Shown here: positions 31,187 through 40,817 of the stretch, in pieces
Layout: each line of letters begins with the position of its first letter
How positions within the stretch are numbered: position 1 is the first letter of the stretch
From: Paulinella micropora
Taxonomy: Eukaryota; Cercozoa; Imbricatea; Euglyphida
Assembly: GCA_009731375.1 (NCBI GenBank)
Contig: BJOX01000179.1
Coordinates: forward strand, 176,513 to 222,652
Length of the DNA stretch: 46,140 bases
Direction: 5' to 3'
Translations under genes and position numbers: made by a program
Notes under the pieces: generated by a model
Told to the model about the DNA's origin: nothing
What the model saw: only the letters and a program-made list of their open reading frames with translations
Database searches by the model: none

Positions 31187-31532
31187 TTTCTCCTCCTCAT
31201 CTTTCTTCTTCTTCTTCTTCTTCTTCTTCTTCTTCTTCTTCTTCTTCTTCTTCTTCTTCCTCCTCCTCCTCCTCCTCCTCGTCTCCTGCTTCGTCTTCCT
31301 TTTTGTCTTCTTCTTCTTCCTCTGCTTCTTCCTCTTTTTCTTCTTCTTCGTCTTCATCTTCTCCCTCTTCTTCTTCTTCTTCTTCTTCTTCTTCTTCTTC
31401 TTCTTCTTCTTCTTCTTCTTCTTCTTCTTCTTCTCCTTCTCCTTCTCCTGATCCTTCTGCTTCTTCTGCCTCTTCTTCTTGTTTTTCGTCCTCTTCTTCC
31501 TCTTCTTCTTCCTCTTCCTCTTCTTCTTCTTC

Positions 31533-31620
<88 letters not shown>
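30752..31620. repeat. Compound (CT)n, (CTT)n, (ATT)n microsatellite
   Basis: About 870 bases of CT, TATC, CTT and CTC repeats pass into (ATT)n at 31530-31620. All long serine/leucine ORFs here are artefacts. Confidence 0.95.
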
Positions 31621-31621
<1 letters not shown>

Positions 31622-31797
31622 TAGGGAGTACATAGGCCATCGGTCCTTTCCATGGGCTGATTGGTATAAAGCTCCTAGAGTAATGTTCTATGCCGTCACT
31701 TCCTTTATTCCACCGATTGGTGTGGAGACTTTCCTTATGCAATGGAGGACTGGATGCACATGGCCTTTTGGCTCAGCAATTGGCAGGAGATACACTA
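31622..31797 (-). mobile_element. 175-bp interspersed repeat, copy 2
   Basis: Reverse complement of 1939-2113, again joined to ATT repeats, here on both sides. Differences are scattered substitutions (GATCGG for GGCCAT-type changes), so both are independent insertions, not one assembly duplicate. Confidence 0.8.
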
Positions 31798-32440
31798 TTA
31801 TTATTATTATTATATTATTATTATTATTATCATTCATCTTCTTCTTCTTCTTCTTCTTCTTCTTCTTCCTCCTCCTCCTCCTCCTCTTCTTCTTCTTCTT
31901 CTTCTTCTTTTTCATCTTCTTCTTTTTCATCTTCTTCTTCTTCTTCTTCTTCTTCTTCTTCTTCTTCTCTTTCTCTTTCTTTTTCTTTTTCTTTTTCTTC
32001 TTCTTCTTCTTCTTCTTCTTCTTCTTCTTCTTCTTCTTCTCCTCCTCCTCCTCCTTCTCCTTCTCCTTCTCCTTCTTCTCCTTCTTCTCCTTCTTCTCCT
32101 TCTTCTCCTTCTTCTTCTTCTCCTTCTCCTTCTCCTTCTTCTCCTTCTCCTTCTCCTTCTTCTCTTCTTCTTCTTCTTCTTCTTCTTCTTCTTCTTCTTC
32201 TTCTTCTTCTTCTTCTTCTTCTTCGTCTGCTCCCTTTCCTCAATTTCGTGTTCCGTTCTCTCCTTCGCATTTTTTCCTTTTTTTTCTTGTCTCTCGCTTT
32301 TTCCTATTCCTCTCTCTCTCTCCCTTTTAAGTCTTTCTGTCCGTTCCTTCTCTCTTTTCCCTTTCTTTCTTGTTTTTCTCCTTTTCAGTCTTGCACGTTC
32401 TCTTCTCTCTCTCTCTCTCTCACTCTCTCACTCTCTCTCT
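31798..32440. repeat. Compound (ATT)n, (CTT)n, (CT)n microsatellite
   Basis: A second long pyrimidine tract, mirroring 30752-31620 on the other side of the 175-bp repeat. It contains a CCTTCT higher-order repeat at 32055-32160. Confidence 0.95.
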
Positions 32441-32685
32441 TTCTCCATCGAATTCTAAAGTATAAAATATATTATGATTGAAACCGTGATCCATATATAC
32501 ATGTTCCCGTGGCATTATTATATCTGCTCACTTCACATCCTCCCTTGGTCCCCAAGTCCGTGTCTCCCGCTCCCGCCCTGTTCCCCTATTATGTCCCCTG
32601 TCTGTTTTCCCTTTTGTTTTGTTTTCTGTAAGGCCACCCTTATCTGTATTTACTCTCTGTCCCTTTTCCCTTCCCCTCCGCTTCT

Positions 32686-33446
32686 CTATATCTCTTCCCG
32701 CATGCATTCGTCCCACATTTCCTTAGAGAGGCCTTGCATCCACTCCACTACTTCCGCTCCCGTCTCCAGCTTCTCGATCCCCTCTTCCTTCCCCGATACC
32801 CCTTCCTTCTTCTCTACCTCCCTGTCAGGTGTCTCGTCCTGGTCGTTCATTGCGTTATTCCGTTTCTTCTCTTCCCGTCTCTGTTGCCTCCGCTCCTTTT
32901 CTAAAGTCTCAATCCATGCCCGCGTTTCGTGACTGTCCCAATCCTTGTCCGGTGTGGTTTTCTCCACCCTTTCTATGATACTCCTGATCCGTAGCGGTCC
33001 CACAAGCATTCTCCAGCTGTCCTACCCCCGGTCCTCAAAACTTTCACCCACTTCCTCGCGTGTTCCACCTTCCCCTTGGCACAGGCCCATGCCGTATGGA
33101 TTTTCTCCGCCATCCATTTCCCCTGTACTTTCGTCAACACAGCCATGAAACTGTATTGGTATTGTGCTTCTTCCGTCATGGCAAACACCTTCCATAAACC
33201 CTCGTCGTTGCTATACCAACGATATTGCAATTCCCACATAGCTCTGATTGCCATCCCCCTTCGGACCCGATCCGTGTCTATAATCGCTCCCACCCGTTCA
33301 CCCCACCGATATCCCATTTCCTCTACAAACCGTTGAGCCTCCTCATCCATCTTATATTCCACTCCCCCTATCTGTCCCAACTTCTTTTCCTCCTCCGATA
33401 TCCCCATCCTTACCTCCCGTCTGCTCATCCGATGCCGTATTCTGTC
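32686..33446 (-). CDS. Array gene R: charged helical protein
   Basis: The ATG at 33428 lies 18 nt after a CTACTTTAG acceptor-like site. The first frame (ISEEEKKLGQIGGVEY, then YRWYSNDEGLWKVFAMTEE and AWACAKGKVEHARKWVKVLR) slips in a G5 run near 33030 into GPLRIRSIIERVEKTT. It ends with EVVEWMQGLSKEMWDEC and a TAG at 32686. It is rich in Trp, Lys and Glu. No family recognised. It is the last of four tandem genes on this strand. Confidence 0.55.
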
Positions 33447-33483
33447 CTAAAGTAGAAGTATGTATCGTGTTTCCTAATGCCCC

Positions 33484-34035
33484 TCACTCCCCCCTCTTCG
33501 CCTTCTTAGAAGGTTGTTCCTCCTCCTTGTCCATTCCCCATTCCTTCTTTCGTTTCTCCTGCTCCCCAGCCTTCCTGGGCTCTTCATATTCCCGTCTTTC
33601 CCGTTTGAAAGCCTCCCTTGAAGCCTCCCTTGACTCCTTGAACTGTCTTCGTATTTCCCCCGCCCCTTGGTTCCACACGTATTGTGCCCGCCTCATCTCA
33701 GCCAACATCAAAGCCGAAATTTTCGCCTCCTCTGCCTTGACCATTGCATCCCGTCTTTTTTCTAGCTCATGAGGGCAGACCTCCCTTCTCTTTGCCCATT
33801 CTAGCAGTTTTTCCCGAAATGTTTCACATTCCTCCGCTGTTGCCACCACCTCCTTGTAAACATCCTTGCCTATTCGTATTTCCCCCTTTGCCCACATCCC
33901 CCTTTCCCCCTCCTCAGTCTCCTCTTCCCATGCCCTTCTCCAAAACTCCGATATCTCCTCCCTCTTCTCCTCGTCTGCCTCCTTTCCCCCGTCCCCTTTT
34001 TCCTCCTTGCCTGTCTTTTTCCTTTCCATTGAGAC
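33484..34035 (-). CDS. Array gene Q: charged coiled-coil protein
   Basis: An intact 181-residue ORF from the ATG at 34029, 6 nt after a CTACTTTAG site, to the TGA at 33484. It is mostly Lys/Glu/Arg with a central KGEIRIGKDVYKEVVATAEE segment that resembles DEIRIGRNIYIQVEDTW of gene P, so the two are probably paralogues. The C-terminus has a basic KKAKRG signal that could be a nuclear localisation signal. Function unknown. Confidence 0.6.
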   Translation of the reverse strand, partial: VSMERKKTGKEEKGDGGKEADEEKREEISEFWRRAWEEETEEGERGMWAKGEIRIGKDVYKEVVATAEECETFREKLLEWAKRREVCPHELEKRRDAMVKAEEAKISALMLAEMRRAQYVWNQGAGEIRRQFKESREASREAFKRERREYEEPRKAGEQEKRKKEWGMDKEEEQPSKKAKRGE

Positions 34036-34078
34036 CTAAAGTAGGGTGCAATCAGAGGTGCTCCGCTCCTCTACCATC

Positions 34079-34768
34079 CTACGACAAGTACTTAGTTCGT
34101 TGCCGCTTGTTTTTGCCACGTTCCTCCATTTCTTCCTCCTCGTCAGGGTTAAACGCCAATGACTCAAGCACCCGAGAAGCTTGATTATAATATTATCGAG
34201 TTTTTAAGTATCTCCGACGTCTCTGTCTCGCCAAACCCCACAAGGTCTCGTAGATCTGTTTGTTCGTCCCAGCCTCTTCTTCCAATTCCTCAATCCTCCT
34301 CTATCTCTCATCCCCTTCCTCCAAAGCCTTGATCCTCTCCATACATGCCCTGTATAGCTTCCACGTGTCTTCCACTTGAATATATATGTTTCTTCCAATA
34401 CGTATCTCATCCTCGTTCCATAGTTCCGACTCCGGAAAATCCTCCTCCTCCAGATATGCCCCTTTCCAATAGCTCTTCTTCTCTTGATCCCCTTTGCCCC
34501 CATCCTTCCTTCCTCTCTTTTCTTGTCTCTCCCCCTTTCCACCATCCTCTTTCCTCTCATCTATCGAATCCATACTGATGTGGAACATCGAAAGTAGGTC
34601 ATAAATTCTCATGCTCTGCTTTCCCCATACCACAGTACTCCCCTCTTCCATTCCTCCCACAATCCGTTCAAGTGCTCTCTCTCTCTCTCTCTTTCTCTCT
34701 AGACTCTCTTCAAGTCCCCAGCAGCCTCTTTGTTCCAAAACCTCAACTCCTTCAAGTTCCCCTGTCAT
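34079..34768 (-). pseudogene. Array gene P with two in-frame stops
   Basis: One reading frame of 230 codons from the ATG at 34768 to the TAG at 34079. It contains an in-frame TAG at 34303 and a TAA at 34195, yet looks coding throughout (SMRIYDLLSMFHISMD, EIRIGRNIYIQVEDTW, then RRIEELEEEAGTNKQ and YETLWGLARQRR, then ASRVLESLAFNPDEEEE). A GA microsatellite is translated near the N-terminus as RKRERERA. Frame conservation beyond the stops suggests recent decay or readthrough. It shares a segment with gene Q. Confidence 0.55.
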
Positions 34769-34815
34769 CCTCTACGCACTTCTGTTCCTCAACACCGCGT
34801 TCTCTGTCACCCCAG

Positions 34816-35310
34816 TCATAATCGTTCGTGATATGGTCGAAACAGCCAATAGTCCTCATGTGGTAAAAAGTCCGCAAACACCCCCCAAATCTCTCCCTTT
34901 GACTTGGCGTGTCTCTGACGCTTTTCGTCCGCTATACCCGCTGCTTTTGTTGTCTTCTTTTTGCGCCATGATGGCGTCGACTTACCCCCTTCGAAATCCC
35001 CCCTTATCTTTTGGAATTCCGAGCTTTTTTCAAGTTCCCTGTGTAGTCCTCCACCCCTATTCCCATTCCCTCGGGTGGCAGCCTTCCTGCTTACCCCCTT
35101 GTTGCGAAAAATCGTTCCCTCTGACCCCCTTCCTCAGACCGACATGTCCACCCCCAAACCGTGCCTGTTGTAACCCCTTCCGCTCATGAAACCTTGCAAA
35201 ATTTGCTTCCCCTGTCTTCCTCTATGTCCTCTTTCGTCTTGCCACACCCCTGTTTCCCCAAATACGTCCTCTTGCGCATAAAATCCTCTTGTTTTTGCCT
35301 CAGTTCTCAT
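34816..35310 (-). pseudogene. Array gene O with one in-frame TGA
   Basis: The ATG at 35310 opens a frame (TEAKTRGFYAQEDVFG, GRQGKQILQGFMSGRG) that meets a TGA at codon 59 (35136). It then continues in the same frame for 105 more codons (GTIFRNKGVSRKAATRG, KSTPSWRKKKTTKAAG, KGEIWGVFADFLPHED) to a TGA at 34816. It is basic and has no recognised domain. It ends 47 nt before the start of gene P. Confidence 0.45.
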
Positions 35311-36349
35311 ACCCCCAAACCCAAGTCAACACAACATCTGCGTTTTCAAGTCCCAAAACCCATCAGAAACATCACAAAGTATCAACCCACACTGAAGCAA
35401 ACGTGAATCATATATATCCGAGTGGTTTCCCCACCTATTTGCCAAGGTTTGTGGGAAAGGGGTGTCCCTTTCGCACAGCAATGCGTCACAGCAACCCTTG
35501 TCACATCTCCAAACAGACCGAAAACGGCATGCTCTTTCTGCAAAACCATCACCCATAGTTCCCCTTACATGCACCTGCATTCAGAAACCCACGCCCGATA
35601 CTCACACCACAGGAAACCCACATTCGTGCACCCTGAGCTTCAAGCTGTCAGACCCAAAAACGCCTGTCTGTCAGCAACCCAAGCCCCACTCACAAACAGA
35701 TCATAAGTAGCCTGCAACTCAAGAAAATCATTGCACATACCTGTTTGCACGCACCTAGACCCAAAACATCTCAAGAAAGAGCACATACCCCAGGAAGTGC
35801 ATAAGTAAAATTCCCTCNNNNNNNNNNCAGTAAAATTCCCTCCTCTCCCATTTTTCTCTCGAAGTCTCTTTCTCAACAGAAGATTTCCGAGAAACCGAGG
35901 AAATTTCCATATCCAGTCTATTGTATTAGGGACTCCAGATTGTTACGCTGGTAGGATATTTAATAAACAGATAACTGTTACTAACGATATGAAGACTGAG
36001 GAATACCTAAAGTAGGGACTCCGTAATCTCCAGACCAAGGATTAACCGACAGACCGGAACGATCAGTATTGCCATTATATATCGGTCGGGCCGGCATACT
36101 AGGGGGTTGTTGAAGTATTCGACCGCCGGTAAGGGTTGTCAGCCCTCACTCGTCAACGCGTGTGGGCTCCAAACCTGCGCATAACCCCAGGGCGAGAGGG
36201 GGCGAATCCGAAGACCGACCCATCGCACTAGGGAATGACACTTGGAAGAGCACGACTGGCCGCACACATGTAGACGACCTTCTGTATGATGTTTTCATAG
36301 CAGTCGGGGGGGTTGTATGGAAAAGTTCAAAATAATATTATGTTTATCA
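35311..36349. other. Stretch with no gene recognised
   Basis: Pyrimidine-rich sequence on the + strand with one N gap at 35818-35827. A further CCTAAAGTAG site occurs at 36006-36015. The AGGGACTCC sequence occurs at 35927 and 36013. The part from 35930 to 36250 has LTR-like character (polyA-type signal, GC-rich block), but no partner copy was found. Confidence 0.4.
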
Positions 36350-36351
36350 GT

Positions 36352-36444
36352 CTTAGCTCCGTCTGGATCCGCCTGGGTTTCCTGGTATCCTCTCAATCTT
36401 TAGCTCCGTCTGGATCCGCCTGGGTCCCCTGGTATCCTCTCGAT
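36352..36444. repeat. 46-bp tandem duplication
   Basis: TTAGCTCCGTCTGGATCCGC to TGGTATCCTCTC occurs twice in direct tandem with four differences. Confidence 0.9.
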
Positions 36445-36449
36445 CGGCA

Positions 36450-37128
36450 TTTCCTCTGCTAGCTTGGGTCTGCTTGCAACTTGCTATTTTTTTTTCTCCT
36501 CTTCCTCCTCCCGTCTCTCTTTTCTGGTTTCTTGTTAATTAATGGTGGTTCCCCTGGTTTAAGTATGCCTAATCTTATTCGTTGGTGAGGCTGTGTACCG
36601 GTCCCTGGGAATCCTTGTCTCGGTTGTTACTCATGCTTATTATCTAGGGTATTCAGCAGTTCTTACGTAGGTTCATGCATGTTTAGTGTGCTGGTGCGTA
36701 TGCTGCTGGCCCTGTCCTCTTGCCACCGGTTTTGTTTATTTGATGCTATTATCGGTTTGGTAAGGTAGTGAGACTAGGTCTGGGTCGCTTTTCTTTGAAA
36801 GCTTCTTATTAATCTTGATGTTTGATTTATCAATTCTACCCGGTGATTATCCTTTTTTTCTTTAGTGGTTGAATTATTTGCGTGACCTTTGATTTATATT
36901 CCTCTCTCTCTCTCTTTTTTTTATTTTTTTTTATTTTTTTTTTATTTTTTTTTAAATATTCCTCCGCCCTTACTGTGTCACAGTGTCTTTCTTCTTCTCT
37001 CTCCCCGTGTGTCTTCTGCTGCATTATATGTTCCCACCGGTTTCATTGGGGGTATGGCCGATCAATCTATTTATGCAATACGTCGTGTGCTTAAATAAGT
37101 TGGGGAGAAGGGGCCTGGGGCGGGGTTG
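36450..37128. other. AT-rich stretch with no gene seen
   Basis: T-rich sequence with CT and T5-8A runs around 36900-36960. No frame is convincing on either strand. It follows, on the - strand, the retroelement-like ORF at 37129-37546 and could be its 3' tail. Confidence 0.4.
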
Positions 37129-37546
37129 TTACGTTGGGCATGTATGAAGGAACTTCCATACTTTCAGGATATGGTCGTGGCATAGGTCGGTGAGTTCTTG
37201 GTAGACCGCTTTGGCTTGGGCACTAGAAAAAAAAATCTTTGATCAGCTTGAATCCTGTTGATGGGATATACCCTCTGGCTCCCATGGCAAGCATGAGGAA
37301 TTGGGGTTCGCAGCGGCCTTGGGAGCTTAGCTTGAGATCATGTATTTTTTCCATATATTTGTGATATCTATGTTCATAAATGGCTCTGGGGTTATACCCG
37401 TGTGGTGTTGTTGATTGCCAGGGTTCAAACGGCCAGCTGACTGGTGGGTTCTCTCCGCGGGGGGAGGATGGGTCTTGGAAGTTGAAGGGTGGTTGGATCC
37501 TTAGCCCGTGTTTGTCCCATAATCGTTTGGTGGTGCTGCTTGTGGA
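37129..37546 (-). pseudogene. Broken ORF resembling the C-terminus of a retroelement pol
   Basis: From about 37546 the frame reads KRLWDKHGLRIQPPFNF, PHGYNPRAIYEHRYHK, then CEPQFLMLAMGARGYIP. It breaks at an A9/T9 run near 37226 and resumes SSAQAKAVYQELTDLCHDH to a TAA at 37129. The pattern of a short charged helix followed by a hydrophobic strand with GARG and P resembles the region after the RT domain in many non-LTR retroelements. An in-frame TAG at about 37549 and the start of different DNA at about 37560 cut off its upstream part. Confidence 0.4.
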
Positions 37547-37559
37547 CTACGCTGGGCGA

Positions 37560-37737
37560 AGAAGTTCTGGGACATGACGTGTTTCTGTATTCGCTCGATA
37601 AGCCGCGCGGGCTGGTGACCAAAGACAGTCAGGAACATTCGTTGCGTACAGAAACGCTCAGGCAAGCACGAAATGGCGACGCGCAGGCCGAGGCCTTCTT
37701 CTTGGCCAGGGGCCTGCCCGCGAAGTACCTTGTGTAA
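37560..37737 (+). CDS. 3' end of a virus-like gene
   Basis: About 58 codons in good coding style (DVFLYSLDKPRGLVTKD, RQARNGDAQAEAFFLARG) ending in TAA at 37737. The upstream part is missing: the frame goes back into retroelement-like DNA. The base composition matches the genes to the right, not the left. I take it as the truncated first gene of the virus-like block. Confidence 0.45.
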
Positions 37738-37833
37738 ACCTTTCTATACGCAACTCAGTTTTGGTTCTCAGTAAAAAAAAAAAAGGTGCGGATTTTAGAG
37801 AGTGGGGGGCAAGGCAGAGAATTGTGGAAAAGT

Positions 37834-38571
37834 NNNNNNNNNNNNNNNNNNNNNNNNNNNNNNNNNNNNNNNNNNNNNNNNNNNNNNNNNNNNNNNNNNN
37901 NNNNNNNNNNNNNNNNNNNNNNNNNNNNNNNNNNNNNNNNNNNNNNNNNNNNNNNNNNNNNNNNNNNNNNNNNNNNNNNNNNNNNNNNNNNNNNNNNNNN
38001 NNNNNNNNNNNNNNNNNNNNNNNNNNNNNNNNNNNNNNNNNNNNNNNNNNNNNNNNNNNNNNNNNNNNNNNNNNNNNNNNNNNNNNNNNNNNNNNNNNNN
38101 NNNNNNNNNNNNNNNNNNNNNNNNNNNNNNNNNNNNNNNNNNNNNNNNNNNNNNNNNNNNNNNNNNNNNNNNNNNNNNNNNNNNNNNNNNNNNNNNNNNN
38201 NNNNNNNNNNNNNNNNNNNNNNNNNNNNNNNNNNNNNNNNNNNNNNNNNNNNNNNNNNNNNNNNNNNNNNNNNNNNNNNNNNNNNNNNNNNNNNNNNNNN
38301 NNNNNNNNNNNNNNNNNNNNNNNNNNNNNNNNNNNNNNNNNNNNNNNNNNNNNNNNNNNNNNNNNNNNNNNNNNNNNNNNNNNNNNNNNNNNNNNNNNNN
38401 NNNNNNNNNNNNNNNNNNNNNNNNNNNNNNNNNNNNNNNNNNNNNNNNNNNNNNNNNNNNNNNNNNNNNNNNNNNNNNNNNNNNNNNNNNNNNNNNNNNN
38501 NNNNNNNNNNNNNNNNNNNNNNNNNNNNNNNNNNNNNNNNNNNNNNNNNNNNNNNNNNNNNNNNNNNNNNN
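37834..38571. other. 738-base assembly gap
   Basis: All bases are N. It lies between the truncated gene at 37737 and the membrane protein gene, so at least part of a gene may be hidden. Confidence 1.
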
Positions 38572-38609
38572 ACGGGGCTCGCCTCGAAGAGTGAGGCAGA
38601 CAAAGTTTA

Positions 38610-39305
38610 TTAAAGACCTTTGTTGGGAAACAAAGAAGGGTCCAGCAACCGGAAAGTGGCCTTGGTCGGCGCCGTGGAAGAAAGGTTGCTCACCCGGATC
38701 TCGTTGTTATATATGTTGGCATATGTGTACTTCATCCCCTGGGCAATGGGATGTTGCACCAGAATGCATTTGCCGTAGATCGAGGAGGAATTGTCGCGTT
38801 CTTCGTAGGCAATCCACCAGCCAAGAGCTGAATGGTTTGAGTCGTTGATTTGCTTCATCACCAGGCACCCCCCGCAGTCGGTGTCGGGTGCGCCTGGCGC
38901 AAGCCCGTACTTATTTACACTTGCAGGATGATTGTACAAAAGCAGATAGATCCTGTCGTCAAAGAGTTCGTCCTGCTTCTTTTGGGACATGACGCAGCTA
39001 CTGAAATTCGAGACGTTGAAAAGTCCAAAGGTTTGCAGTGTAACATTGGCGGTGCTGCATTCCTGCATCCGCAGCCCTAGCCAGGCAGGTTCCGACTCGT
39101 TCCCCTCGGGCACGCTCAGACACTGGCAAGATCTCTCGTCATACAACAAGGCTGAACCTACCAAGCGGGTTAGATTCGAGAAGCTGAGATCACACTGGTC
39201 TCGCGAATCAGATTTTAGCGGCTTCTCTATAAACGCTACTATTAGTCCCGCAATCATCCAAAACACCGCAAAGGCTACGACTAACATGCACTCCGCTTTG
39301 GTCAT
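38610..39305 (-). CDS. Type II membrane glycoprotein, virus-like
   Basis: A 231-residue ORF. Residues 7-25 form a single hydrophobic segment close to a short basic/acidic N-terminus, so the rest should face the lumen or outside. That part has about nine N-x-S/T glycosylation sites and eight or so cysteines, including CGGC. The stop TAA overlaps an AATAAA signal, a compact viral-style 3' end. It is transcribed divergently from the gene at 39619. It could be a virion envelope protein; a host membrane protein is possible. No family recognised. Confidence 0.6.
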   Translation of the reverse strand: MTKAECMLVVAFAVFWMIAGLIVAFIEKPLKSDSRDQCDLSFSNLTRLVGSALLYDERSCQCLSVPEGNESEPAWLGLRMQECSTANVTLQTFGLFNVSNFSSCVMSQKKQDELFDDRIYLLLYNHPASVNKYGLAPGAPDTDCGGCLVMKQINDSNHSALGWWIAYEERDNSSSIYGKCILVQHPIAQGMKYTYANIYNNEIRVSNLSSTAPTKATFRLLDPSLFPNKGL

Positions 39306-39618
39306 TCCTTTTTTCTTGTCCTGCTTCGTTTCTGTTGGCCCGAGTGCGGGAAAAACAGCTTTGCCGACAAGCTACGTTTCCCCCCCCCCCCCCCTTCACC
39401 GCCGCCCCTCTCCTCCAGNNNNNNNNNNGGGGGGGGGGGGCCGGACCTGTACAAAAAAGGGCGGGGGCTGGCCAAACAAGGGAGGGAAGGGAGAACCGGT
39501 AAAAAAAAAGGAGCAAAACACCCTTGCGAAAAAGAAGGGCGGCCGCGCGCCTTTCCCCCCTTCCCACTGTCGTTAGTTAAGAAGCAAAGTTACAATAAAA
39601 AAGTGGCGAAAACAGCGC
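39306..39618. promoter_or_regulatory. Divergent promoter region with C12/G13 tracts and 37-bp element
   Basis: Lies between two divergent genes. It holds C12 at 39381, a 10-N gap, G13 at 39429, and the element AAAGAAGGGCGGCCGCGCGC, then CTTTCCCCCCTTCCCACT, at 39531-39568, about 50 nt before the ATG at 39619. The same element precedes the gene at 41181. An AATAAA follows at 39594. Confidence 0.6.
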
Positions 39619-40773
39619 ATGGCTACCGACAGCGAGATTGTGAAGGTCACGGTGAAGTGGTACGATCTGAAGGAGGCAGAGCAGAAAAAAGGAGCTGTCT
39701 GGCAGAAACCACGAGTTGTACCAACGGAGAACAAGTACGAAATGCCCGCGAGTACCGTGCGGAAGGGGCTAGCCGCGATCGGACAAGCGATCGGGGTTGA
39801 GACGCTCAGCCGGGAAAGATCTCCCAAGCTATGTCTTATGCCTGATTATTTGTCACCGAACGAAACGAGGATGACCACCAAGGACCCCGGCATGCTAGCC
39901 AAATGGCTAGAAGACGGAATAGGAAACAAAATGATGTGTCTGCATACCTTGACGAACGAAGATCGGCGCTTGACAACCGAGGAAAACGGGGACGAAGTAA
40001 CTACGTATCTCACCAAGCGAATAAAGTACAATCGTAAGGGCGAAGTGGTCGACGCTCAATGCCATGTTACGTTGCGTGTCAGCTGGCCTTATCCTACAGG
40101 TGGCCCATTCCCGGCAAGTGGTGGTGGTGTACCAATGGCGAAAAGACTTGTGTGGGGACCCGCCACAAGCAGGAGGCCCTCCACCTCCGATAACCAACAA
40201 AAATGTCATCTGCTCTCGCGAGCCTTGACTACACTAGTTACGGAGGAACCCAGGTACTTGTCGACCAAGAGCGTAGTTGAGGCCGTGATGGAGTTAGACC
40301 AAGAATTGCGATTTGCGGGGCACCGCCCCCTGTTCGTCGAGGCCGATCACAAAGAAATACTTTCTACCCGTCTTACGATTTGGCCAGAGGAGCTAAGTCC
40401 GCTGCTAGGAGCGGCAGACATCCCAGGTGCCTGGCTGCACGAGTTGGAAATTCGCGGCACTTTGCTAGCGTGGTTTCAATGGCTCGGTTACTACCGGACG
40501 AGAGTGCTCATTGCCCTGCTCAAAAACCTGTCCACCGCGTCGGCACAAGTGCAAGGCGTGGTTGGGCAGCTCCAAGAGCTACTGCGGGATATCTGGGCGG
40601 CCTCGCCAGGGTTGTACGGTGTCCGCGAGCCAGGCGTCGTCCAGCAGATAGCGAGCGCTATTGGGGTACGTGATGGCCTGCCGGGCGTGCTAGCAGCTGG
40701 TTTTGCCCAGGAGGTGGTCGCACACTGCAAGCAATGCGGCGCCGGCCTCGGACACAAAAAACAGAAGAAGTGA
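39619..40773 (+). CDS. Virus-like protein of 384 residues, unknown function
   Basis: Uninterrupted ORF from ATG at 39619 to TGA at 40773. The N-terminal half is charged and beta-rich (KVTVKWYDLKEAEQ, HVTLRVSWPYPTGG); the C-terminal half is helical (LLAWFQWLGYYRTRVL, LQELLRDIWAASPG). It ends with CKQCGAGLGHKKQKK, a C-x2-C pair and a basic tail suited to nucleic-acid or zinc binding. No introns. I do not recognise the family. Confidence 0.6.
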   Translation: MATDSEIVKVTVKWYDLKEAEQKKGAVWQKPRVVPTENKYEMPASTVRKGLAAIGQAIGVETLSRERSPKLCLMPDYLSPNETRMTTKDPGMLAKWLEDGIGNKMMCLHTLTNEDRRLTTEENGDEVTTYLTKRIKYNRKGEVVDAQCHVTLRVSWPYPTGGPFPASGGGVPMAKRLVWGPATSRRPSTSDNQQKCHLLSRALTTLVTEEPRYLSTKSVVEAVMELDQELRFAGHRPLFVEADHKEILSTRLTIWPEELSPLLGAADIPGAWLHELEIRGTLLAWFQWLGYYRTRVLIALLKNLSTASAQVQGVVGQLQELLRDIWAASPGLYGVREPGVVQQIASAIGVRDGLPGVLAAGFAQEVVAHCKQCGAGLGHKKQKK

Positions 40774-40781
40774 CAAACGGG

Positions 40782-40817
<36 letters not shown>

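Noticed and set aside
31115-32330. Long acidic, basic and phenylalanine-rich ORFs
   Set aside because: All are translations of CTT/ATT/CT microsatellites.
5284-35136. Alternative genetic code to explain the in-frame stops
   Set aside because: TGA, TAG and TAA all also end convincing ORFs in the window, so reassignment is not supported.
33744-35406. Proline/serine-rich + strand ORFs
   Set aside because: Antisense of the purine-rich array genes.
37755-38848. Four ORFs of 275-348 residues made mostly of X
   Set aside because: They run through the N gap.
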